A DNA stretch of 35,126 bases, taken from NCBI GenBank assembly GCA_025062295.1, contig JANXAJ010000022.1:1-35126 (forward strand), written 5' to 3'. Positions 16,161 to 22,619 of the stretch are shown in pieces (the stretch's first letter is position 1; each line of letters opens with the position of its first letter). This DNA is from Bacteroidia bacterium (lineage in GTDB: Bacteria > Bacteroidota > Bacteroidia > SpSt-205). The notes beneath the pieces were generated by a model. The model did not search any database and had not been told where the DNA came from. It saw only the letters and a program-made list of their open reading frames with translations. A program made the position numbers and the translations under genes.

Positions 16161-16375
16161 CCTTTTGCCGAAAGGAAGAGATTTAGTTGCTTTTATATCA
16201 GAGCTAAAGGAGAGCGTCATAGCAAACTGAGAGGAACTAAGCGATACGCAGCCTTCAGTACAAATCTACGAGGAACATATCTGAAGGGCTTGAGAGTTGA
16301 AAGGGGGACTCAACCTCGTGGACTGACGAACCTGTCGGAGTCAGCCTTCATGCTTCCCTATTCACTTGGGTTTTC
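16161..16375. other. Structured convergent intergenic region with five hairpins
   Basis: This gap lies between the 3' ends of queG and the PorE-like gene. Hairpins: CCTTT/AAAGG (16161-16175); TCAG+GCTA / TAGC+CTGA (16198-16230); a 9-pair stem AGCCTTCAG / CTGAAGGGCT with one bulge (16250-16290); GAG+GTTGA / TCAAC+CTC (16292-16317); and GACT+GAC / GTC+AGTC (16321-16342). None is followed by a clear T-run on the plus strand. On the minus strand a TAGATTTG box lies in the loop of the third hairpin (16261-16268). It may be a bidirectional termination region or an uncharacterised small RNA. No known RNA family was recognised. Confidence 0.5.
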
Positions 16376-18556
16376 TCAGGGTTCTTCTTCTGGCTCTTCT
16401 TCAGAGGGAATAAGGGGCGGATCAAAGTCCTGACTGATGGGCATCTCAAACTCATCGCTCAATTCTGGCAATTCTATATCTGGCATTAGGAATTCTGGGT
16501 CTGGAAGCGGTTCCTCAGGCTCTTCAGGAGGGGGCTCAACGAGGAGGGGCTCCCATTCGTCTCCAAAGAGGAAATCCATCCGCATCAGCATAAGCTTCTC
16601 AGGAGGAACCTCTAAGATAAACTCTACGCGTCTATTTCGCGCTCGGTTTTCTTCTGTCGTGTTGGGAAAGAGGGGACGATCAGGTCCATATCCTTTCGCT
16701 ATAATCTGGTGCGGTGGCAACCCGGTAACCTGCAAAAGGTAGGTTCGGATGTTTTCAGCCCGCTGCTGGGACAGCCTCCGATTGTAGGCGGGGTCTCCTA
16801 CTGCATCGGTATGTCCCTCCACTCGCAGTGTTACAAAGGGGTATTTGAGAAGAAAGCTGGCAATGTAGTCTAAACGTGGATAGGCTTCAGGAGAAATTTC
16901 CGCACTATTTGTAGGAAACTCCAGATTCTCAAGTACATATGGTCTTTGGAGCTGTGCTGTCGTGAGGAAAATAGAGTAGGTCTGATCGTCAATTAGAGCT
17001 ACAGTGTCAGGAATGCGGATGAGGTGAGTATCTAAGACCATAAACTGATACTGACGGTTTTGTACAAGCATGAATTCAAAATAGCCGTATTTATTAGCAA
17101 ATACAGGAGTAATTTCCGTTCCTTTTGTAAGGTCTATGGCGATAACTATACCTACAAGCGGTTGTCCAGAGAGAGAGTCTATAAGGTAACCCCCCACACG
17201 GGTGATGGCGTCAGGACGAGCTTCCATCGGCAGTTCAAAGGAGTATAGATCAAAGTTTCTGGGGTCTTTTTTTGAGGCTCGAGCGTAGTAGATTTTATTC
17301 CCCCGTCCATCTATTGTGAAATAGTATTCGTCCCCGTCTGTATTGACAAGAGGACCGAGGTTACGTGGCTCTTCCCAGTAACTTCCTCGCCATCGGCTCT
17401 TGTAGATATCATAGCCCCCGTATCCCATGGGCTGTCCCGTAGAACTGAAGTAAAGAGTCTGATAAGGTTCATAGTAATAAGGCGTTACCTCATCGCCTTG
17501 GGTATTGATGAGGGGACCTAAGTTTTTTGGAGGGGACCATCTTCCATCGGGGTATCGGTAGGAGACGTAAATATCTGATTGGCCGAAGCCATTTGGACGA
17601 TTGGAGGCAAAAAATAATACTGAGTCTCCAGCGAGAAAGGGATGAGAATCCCAATAAGGAGAGTTGATAGGTGCTCCGAGGCTTTTTGGCTGCTGCCAGT
17701 GTCCATTCTCATAGCGGGACTCGTAGAGGTCGCAAGAACCATAGCCATCAGGTGCATCGCAGCGGGCAAAAATGAGTAGAGTTCCGTCTGAATTCAAGCA
17801 GGCAGACCCCTCGTTATATGGGCTATTGATAACATCCCGAAACTTCTCTGCCGGTCGGAAGCCACCTCGTATGAAGTCCTTCTGACTGTAGTATAGATCT
17901 TCATTACGCAACTGATCAGGATCTATACTGGTGAGGATATTCTCTCGCCTTGAGGTGAAAATAAGGACCTGCCCCGAAGGATGCATGTAAGGGGCATAAT
18001 CAGGAAAGGGAGAATTGATATGAGGACCTAAGCTAAGGAGGACTCCCTTCGGAGGGGCGAGGGTATCTATTTTCTGGCGCAGGCGGGCAATCTTCTTGTA
18101 GTACTCAAGAGGCACCCATTCACTCCGCCATCGCTCGCGCAGGCGCTGGTAGGCCACCCGAATCTCAGAAGGAGCATTCCGCATGTTGCGCAAGCATAAT
18201 CCATACAGATAGCTGCTTGTAAGGGTATCACCAAGATATTCACGCACTTGAGCCCATCGCCACATAAGCTGAAGGGTAGCCGTATCTCGGAAATCTTGAA
18301 TCCTAAAAGTCGTTACATATAAACGAAGGAGCGAATCAATTTGCCGAATGTCTTCTTCAGCTTCAGCTTGGGCGAGCAGGCGAAGAAGACGACGGGGGCG
18401 TAGAGCTTTTTTCTCTTCAAAGAGGTAAGGAAACTCTACTGGTGGGGGCACAATCGCCTCCCCCTCTGTTAGACGTAGATAGGTTCCGCTCAAAGGACGC
18501 AACCTCGGCTGAGCCCAGAGAAGAAGGCTGGAGAGCAGAATCCCCACCTGCTGCAT
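16376..18556 (-). CDS. PorE-like outer-membrane protein: TPR-like, PD40 propeller, regulatory and OmpA domains
   Basis: The 726-residue protein has a signal peptide (about 1-16, MQQVGILLSSLLLWAQ), a helical TPR-like region (about 45-165), WD40/PD40 propeller repeats (about 180-430) and a carboxypeptidase-regulatory-like domain (about 445-525). The OmpA peptidoglycan-binding domain follows (about 540-650, with VEGHTDAVGDPAYNRRLSQQ and NRRVEF). It ends in an acidic Pro/Glu-rich tail. The propeller shows PDYAPYMHPSG, a DLYYSQ and repeated GPxINT units. This is the architecture of PorE, which links the type IX secretion machine to peptidoglycan. P. gingivalis PorE is a lipoprotein, whereas here the signal peptide has no lipobox Cys. 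Unlike its neighbours, the gene has a leader with a Shine-Dalgarno sequence (AAGGTG). Confidence 0.85.
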   Translation of the reverse strand: MQQVGILLSSLLLWAQPRLRPLSGTYLRLTEGEAIVPPPVEFPYLFEEKKALRPRRLLRLLAQAEAEEDIRQIDSLLRLYVTTFRIQDFRDTATLQLMWRWAQVREYLGDTLTSSYLYGLCLRNMRNAPSEIRVAYQRLRERWRSEWVPLEYYKKIARLRQKIDTLAPPKGVLLSLGPHINSPFPDYAPYMHPSGQVLIFTSRRENILTSIDPDQLRNEDLYYSQKDFIRGGFRPAEKFRDVINSPYNEGSACLNSDGTLLIFARCDAPDGYGSCDLYESRYENGHWQQPKSLGAPINSPYWDSHPFLAGDSVLFFASNRPNGFGQSDIYVSYRYPDGRWSPPKNLGPLINTQGDEVTPYYYEPYQTLYFSSTGQPMGYGGYDIYKSRWRGSYWEEPRNLGPLVNTDGDEYYFTIDGRGNKIYYARASKKDPRNFDLYSFELPMEARPDAITRVGGYLIDSLSGQPLVGIVIAIDLTKGTEITPVFANKYGYFEFMLVQNRQYQFMVLDTHLIRIPDTVALIDDQTYSIFLTTAQLQRPYVLENLEFPTNSAEISPEAYPRLDYIASFLLKYPFVTLRVEGHTDAVGDPAYNRRLSQQRAENIRTYLLQVTGLPPHQIIAKGYGPDRPLFPNTTEENRARNRRVEFILEVPPEKLMLMRMDFLFGDEWEPLLVEPPPEEPEEPLPDPEFLMPDIELPELSDEFEMPISQDFDPPLIPSEEEPEEEP

Positions 18557-18573
18557 AAAATATCACCTTTTTA

Positions 18574-18581
18574 CAAAAATA
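18574..18581 (-). promoter_or_regulatory. -7 promoter box TATTTTTG and leader with ribosome binding site for the PorE-like gene
   Basis: The minus strand reads TATTTTTG followed by a 17-base spacer to the ATG at 18556. The spacer holds AAGGTG (18564-18569), 7 bases before the ATG, which is a good Shine-Dalgarno sequence. This is the one clear leadered mRNA start near a -7 box in the window. Confidence 0.65.
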
Positions 18582-18619
18582 TACAAATTTGCCCTCTCCT
18601 CTTTCAGCCAAGGTCTGAC

Positions 18620-19033
18620 TCAACGAAGCTCCTCCACTAAGACCTCGTAAGGCTGCTTGCCAACTACTTCTAAGATATATTGGCCTTTGCCAGTGAGATA
18701 AATGACATCTTCATCTTGGGTAGAGGTATTTGCTAAAATCTCTGAGTAGTCTGGATTGCTTGTGTCATACAAAATGAGGATGAGCTCTCCTGCGGCTTTA
18801 TTCTTCCAGTGAATTTTCCACTCTTTACCTGTGACACGGAAGGGAGGTGTTTTCTGGGGTTTCTGGCTAATGATTTTGACGATTGGGCGCCATTTCTCTT
18901 TGATGCGAACTTCGGAGCGAGCAATGGTGCCAGTGAGCGGGAGGGGTTCCTGCATAGAGGCTGAGTCTGTCCCTGTGCAAGCACAGACAAGGAAGATGAA
19001 ATAAAGAGGAAAAGTTTGTCTTGAAAAGTACAT
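18620..19033 (-). CDS. Small lipoprotein, hypothetical
   Basis: The 137-residue protein begins with a lipoprotein signal peptide (MYFSRQTFPLYFIFL then VCAC, with the second Cys as the likely lipidation site). The mature part has two basic stretches and a compact C-terminal beta-like domain (about 70-137, with EWKIHWKNKAAGELILILYD and GKGQYILEVVG). I chose the ATG at 19033 because it follows a -7 box by 4 bases and gives a clean lipoprotein signal; a start 13 codons upstream would put charged residues first. It lies upstream of the PorE-like gene on the same strand, with a separate promoter between them. Family not recognised. Confidence 0.72.
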   Translation of the reverse strand: MYFSRQTFPLYFIFLVCACTGTDSASMQEPLPLTGTIARSEVRIKEKWRPIVKIISQKPQKTPPFRVTGKEWKIHWKNKAAGELILILYDTSNPDYSEILANTSTQDEDVIYLTGKGQYILEVVGKQPYEVLVEELR

Positions 19034-19037
19034 GTGG

Positions 19038-19045
19038 CAAAAATA
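19038..19045 (-). promoter_or_regulatory. -7 promoter box TATTTTTG for the lipoprotein gene
   Basis: TATTTTTG is followed by CCAC and then the ATG at 19033, a spacing of 4 bases. The box decides the start of the lipoprotein and predicts a leaderless mRNA. Confidence 0.65.
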
Positions 19046-19110
19046 CCTTCTCGTGCTCTCCGGATGATACACACTTCATGAAGAGATAGGATGAAATGAC
19101 TGTGGATATT

Positions 19111-19118
19111 GAACTTTG
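19111..19118 (+). promoter_or_regulatory. Weak -7-like box GAACTTTG for the RsmI-like gene
   Basis: GAACTTTG keeps the TTTG half of TAnnTTTG and is followed by GGTT and the ATG at 19123, the same 4-base spacing as elsewhere. The first base differs from consensus, so it is weaker evidence. Confidence 0.4.
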
Positions 19119-19122
19119 GGTT

Positions 19123-19797
19123 ATGCGGCTCTATATCCTTCCGATGCCCTTGAGCCGAGAGTCTTCATACTGGATGTATCCTTACTGGGGAGAGGTGGTG
19201 CAAGGTTTAGACTACTTTTTTGTGGAGCGGTGTGTAAGGGTTCGACCATGGCTTCAGCGAGCAGGGCTCAGGAGCGAAGCCCAGCTTTTTGAGTATAATG
19301 CTGACTACGGCGACTGGGACATGGAAGCGTATCATCAAGTCTTTTCTTCTAGGGCTCCAGCGGCTCTTTTGAGTGAAGTCGGCTTGGCAGGGGTGGCCGA
19401 TCCCGGCTACACTGTGGTTCGACGGGCTCATGCAGAGGGCTACACTGTGGTACCCTTGGCTGGTCCGAGTAGTATCACTCTTGCTCTTTCCGCTTCCGGT
19501 CTAGAGGGACAGCGATTTACTTTCTGGGGCTATCCCCCGCTGGAGAAAAAGAGTCGGTATCGTTTTCTTCGGGAAGTTCTCAAGCAGGCCCATTTCTCTA
19601 CTCAAATCCTTATGGAGACGCCTGCACGGAATAACCTCCTGCTTGAGGAGCTTCTCAATCAGGCGCCTCCCGAGCTCTATCTTTGCATTGCTCATCACCT
19701 TACCGCTTTAGATGGATTCATCCAAACTAAGCCGGTTGGGCTCTGGAAGCCTACAAAGCTGCCAAAGGCACCCACTCTTTTTCTTTTGGGGCGCTAA
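19123..19797 (+). CDS. RsmI-like SAM-dependent methyltransferase (tetrapyrrole methylase fold)
   Basis: The 224-residue protein has the signatures of the RsmI family: N-terminal LYILPMPLS, then LLSEVGLAGVADPGYTVVRRA and VVPLAGPSSITLALSASGL, ending with FTFWGYPP. RsmI 2'-O-methylates C1402 of 16S rRNA. The N-terminal half is poorly conserved compared with RsmI, and this looks like the short paralogue found in Bacteroidota, so the substrate is uncertain. I chose the ATG at 19123 over one at 19096 because it matches the RsmI N-terminus and follows a -7-like box by 4 bases. A YifB-type gene follows after 45 bases. Confidence 0.8.
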   Translation: MRLYILPMPLSRESSYWMYPYWGEVVQGLDYFFVERCVRVRPWLQRAGLRSEAQLFEYNADYGDWDMEAYHQVFSSRAPAALLSEVGLAGVADPGYTVVRRAHAEGYTVVPLAGPSSITLALSASGLEGQRFTFWGYPPLEKKSRYRFLREVLKQAHFSTQILMETPARNNLLLEELLNQAPPELYLCIAHHLTALDGFIQTKPVGLWKPTKLPKAPTLFLLGR

Positions 19798-19842
19798 GAA
19801 TGGAAGACAATTTCGCCGAGGACGCTGTATATTCCTGAGCGT

Positions 19843-21378
19843 ATGCTAGTCAAAGTGCCTGCTGCGGCTATCTACGGCATTTATGCCTATCCTGTGAGCG
19901 TAGAAGTAAATCTCTCCCCAGGTTTAGGATATGCGATTGTAGGGCTACCTGACAGTGCCGTGAAGGAAAGCCGAGAGCGGGTAGAGATGGCGATCCGAAA
20001 TAGTGGTTTTAGCTTCCCAAGGGGAAAAATCATTATCAACCTCTCACCAGCTGATTTGCGAAAGGAAGGCACAGCGTATGACCTGCCGATTGCAGTAGGG
20101 ATTTTGGCGGCTTCGGGTCAGATTCAGCGGGAGAAGTGGTCAGATACTCTTATCATGGGAGAGCTTTCATTAGATGGCACGCTAATGCCCATTCGAGGGG
20201 CTCTCCCTATTGCCATAGCGGCTCGCAAGCAGCATATTCGTCAGCTCCTTCTTCCTCCTGCCAATGCCGAGGAGGCAGGCATAGTAAAAGACATTGAGGT
20301 GTATGCCCCTCGTGATCTCCGACAAGTAGTAGCCTTCTTAGAGGGAACCCTTCGCCTCGAGCAAGTATTTGTAGATGCCAGAGCTCTTTTTCAGCGGAGG
20401 GGTGAGGAAAGTGAGGTAGATATGAGTGAGGTTAAGGGACAAATGCAAGTCAAGCGGGCTTTAGAGATTGCAGCCGCTGGAGGACACAACGTTTTGATGG
20501 TTGGTCCGCCTGGAGCAGGAAAGACAATGGTGGCGCGCCGCTTGCCTACTATCCTTCCTCAGCTCACTTTAGAAGAGGCGTTAGAAACAAGTCGGATTCA
20601 CTCAGTAGCGGGTCTGCTGCGAGATAAGGCAGGCATTGTTACGCAACGACCCTTTCGAGCTCCTCATCATACCATTAGTGATATCGCGCTAGTGGGCGGG
20701 GGCGCATATCCAATGCCAGGGGAAATTAGTTTGGCTCACAATGGGGTTCTCTTTTTGGATGAACTGCCAGAATTCAAGCGGCAGGTCTTGGAAGTTTTGC
20801 GTCAGCCTTTGGAAGAAGGACGGATCGTGATAGCTCGGGCTCGCTTCCGAGTGGAGTATCCTGCGCGCTTCATGCTTGTAGCAGCGATGAATCCCTGCCC
20901 TTGTGGCTACTATACTCATCCTACTCGGCCATGTACCTGTGCGCCGGGAGCTGTCCAGCGATACACTGCTCGGATTTCAGGACCCCTTTTGGATCGGATA
21001 GACCTTCACATTTCCGTAACGCCGGTGGAAGCCTATGCGTTGAGCGAACAGGGGCAAGAGTCCAGTCATGTCATTCGGGCCCGAGTCCAGCGGGCCCGAG
21101 ACATCCAGCGCTTTCGCTTCGGTGAAATTCCCAGCATCTACACAAATGCACAAATGTCCCCGAAAATGGTAGAGGAATTCTGTCAGTTAGATGAGGCGGG
21201 GCGTCGCCTTTTAGAAAATGCGATGAATCGGCTCCAGCTCTCAGCTCGCGCTTATGACCGCGTGCTGAAGGTGGCTCGGACCATTGCCGACCTTGCAGAG
21301 AGCGAAAGTATCCGCCCTGAGCATATCGCTGAGGCATTGACTTATCGGACCTTAGATAGAGCTACTTGGGGACTGTAG
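19843..21378 (+). CDS. comM: YifB/ComM family Mg-chelatase-like AAA ATPase
   Basis: The 511-residue protein has an N-terminal ribosomal S5/Lon-like ChlI domain (about 1-170, with YAIVGLPDSAVKESRERV and EGTAYDLPIAVGILAA). The AAA core has Walker A GPPGAGKT (221-228), then RAPHHTISDIALVGGG, LFLDELPEF and NPCPCGYY, and a C-terminal Mg-chelatase-associated domain. ComM helps branch migration during natural transformation in some species, while in many others YifB has no known role. The length fits the family. The 3' end overlaps ubiX, read from the other strand, by 27 bases. Confidence 0.92.
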   Translation: MLVKVPAAAIYGIYAYPVSVEVNLSPGLGYAIVGLPDSAVKESRERVEMAIRNSGFSFPRGKIIINLSPADLRKEGTAYDLPIAVGILAASGQIQREKWSDTLIMGELSLDGTLMPIRGALPIAIAARKQHIRQLLLPPANAEEAGIVKDIEVYAPRDLRQVVAFLEGTLRLEQVFVDARALFQRRGEESEVDMSEVKGQMQVKRALEIAAAGGHNVLMVGPPGAGKTMVARRLPTILPQLTLEEALETSRIHSVAGLLRDKAGIVTQRPFRAPHHTISDIALVGGGAYPMPGEISLAHNGVLFLDELPEFKRQVLEVLRQPLEEGRIVIARARFRVEYPARFMLVAAMNPCPCGYYTHPTRPCTCAPGAVQRYTARISGPLLDRIDLHISVTPVEAYALSEQGQESSHVIRARVQRARDIQRFRFGEIPSIYTNAQMSPKMVEEFCQLDEAGRRLLENAMNRLQLSARAYDRVLKVARTIADLAESESIRPEHIAEALTYRTLDRATWGL

Positions 21379-21927
21379 ACCCCACCGCTGATATGAGACT
21401 GGCAGCTCCAAAAGGTCCAGTACCCTAACCACTACGGTATCTACTAATTCTATAATATCTTTCGGACGGTTGTAGAAGGCAGGCATGGCTGGCACTAAAA
21501 ATGCACCGAGCCGAACGAGACGAAGAAGATTTTCTAAATGTCCTGCATGTAGAGGGGTTTCACGCGGCACCAGCACCAGTCGGCGCCGTTCTTTCAGCAT
21601 CACATCCGCTGCTCGGGTAATCAAGTCATCAGAAATACCCGTGGCTATTCGTCCAATGGTCCCCATTGAGCAGGGAATGATAATCATCGCCTCATAACGA
21701 GCTGAACCCGATGCAAAAGGGGCAAAGTAGTCTTTCAACTCATAGATCGGAAAATCCTGAGGAAGAGGGCGATTGAGTTCCCATTCCCACACGGTGGGAG
21801 CGTTCTCAGAAAAAACAAGACTTACCTCCAGGGTCATCACTTGCCGAAGCTCCCGTAGATAATCTAAAAGGCGAGCAGCATAAATGCTGCCGCTCGCACC
21901 TGTAATCGCAATGACAATCTTTTTCAT
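21352..21927 (-). CDS. ubiX: UbiX-type flavin prenyltransferase
   Basis: The 191-residue protein makes prenylated FMN, the cofactor of UbiD-type decarboxylases. It has KKIVIAITGASGSIYAARLL at the start (Rossmann-like FMN site), then IIPCSMGTIGRIATGISDDLITRAADV and the RETPLH motif, followed by a region with the MPAFYNRP pattern. The ATG at 21927 overlaps the stop of the preceding gene (ATGA) and gives the standard N-terminus. It is the last gene of the nuoH-clpC run. UbiD is not in the window. The 3' end overlaps the comM gene by 27 bases. Confidence 0.93.
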   Translation of the reverse strand: MKKIVIAITGASGSIYAARLLDYLRELRQVMTLEVSLVFSENAPTVWEWELNRPLPQDFPIYELKDYFAPFASGSARYEAMIIIPCSMGTIGRIATGISDDLITRAADVMLKERRRLVLVPRETPLHAGHLENLLRLVRLGAFLVPAMPAFYNRPKDIIELVDTVVVRVLDLLELPVSYQRWGLQSPSSSI

Positions 21928-22619
21928 ATTGAAATGAGGAAGCCCACTTCCCATCGGGAGAAGGAAGGGAAAAACCGAAGGGTCGGTTCAGAACTAATAG
22001 GGCCTTTTGGAAAAAGAGGGAGGAGATGGTAGTAAGCACTTAGCCCGAGCCATTGGCGTCCGATCGTAAGATACATCCCCCCCTGCCAAGGCGTGAAGAG
22101 GGGAATGCCCTCCCATCGGACTCGCTTAGTTTGCCCCTCTCGCATGACAATATATTTGAGGCTGTTGCCGATTCGTCTTTGAAGCCACCCTCCCACCTCT
22201 ATCCAATAGCGAGGAAAAATATCTTCCTCTCGCTTTCGGCGCCAGTGAGGTCCCCCTTGGAGAAAAAAAGTGCCCAGCCGATACTTCAGCCAGCGGTAGC
22301 CCTCTGGTAGATCATCTGCATAAGGGGCGGTACTTGCACTTGTGGCTCGCAGGACGTGTTTGTACCATGCAAAGCCGCCTTGCAAGCTCACGCCAAAACT
22401 TTGATAGAGATGCCAGTGCCATGAGAGTCCTACCCGCCAGTGTCCCGATAGGAAAGGCGCGATAGGATAAGTATCAGAAAGAACAGGAATCACAGGGAAG
22501 CTGCGACTAATAACAAAATCAAAAGCGAAGTCCTTCTCAAAGAGCTGACGGAGGGAATCTGTCATCATCGGTTGAGCCCCCAGTAAGGAAAAAGAGATAA
22601 AAAGCCTCAGAGGTCTCAC
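21924..22619 (-). CDS. Putative outer-membrane beta-barrel protein, hypothetical
   Basis: The 231-residue protein has an N-terminal signal-like stretch (about 1-15, [16 protein letters not shown]) and then alternating hydrophobic and polar segments rich in Trp, Tyr and Gly, as in an outer-membrane barrel. Examples are VGLSWHWHLYQSFGVSLQGGFAW and LTIGRQWLGLSAYYHLLP, and it ends WEVGFLISI. No named family was recognised. The start is a GTG overlapping the clpC stop (GTGA), so it is likely translated with clpC. The gene lies between a cytoplasmic chaperone-ATPase gene and ubiX. Confidence 0.7.
   Translation of the reverse strand: MRPLRLFISFSLLGAQPMMTDSLRQLFEKDFAFDFVISRSFPVIPVLSDTYPIAPFLSGHWRVGLSWHWHLYQSFGVSLQGGFAWYKHVLRATSASTAPYADDLPEGYRWLKYRLGTFFLQGGPHWRRKREEDIFPRYWIEVGGWLQRRIGNSLKYIVMREGQTKRVRWEGIPLFTPWQGGMYLTIGRQWLGLSAYYHLLPLFPKGPISSEPTLRFFPSFSRWEVGFLISI

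Noticed and set aside
15903-16220. Minus-strand ORF of 105 codons over the queG 3' end and the hairpin region
   Set aside because: Most of it is antisense to queG iron-sulfur coding sequence and there is no family similarity.
16323-16329. CTGACGA, which matches the CUGANGA core of a hammerhead ribozyme
   Set aside because: The required GAAA and UH cleavage-site elements and pairing stems are not found in the right positions.
19829-19836. TATATTCC before comM as a possible -7 box
   Set aside because: It lacks the TTTG half of the consensus, and the 6-base spacing to the ATG also differs from the usual 4.
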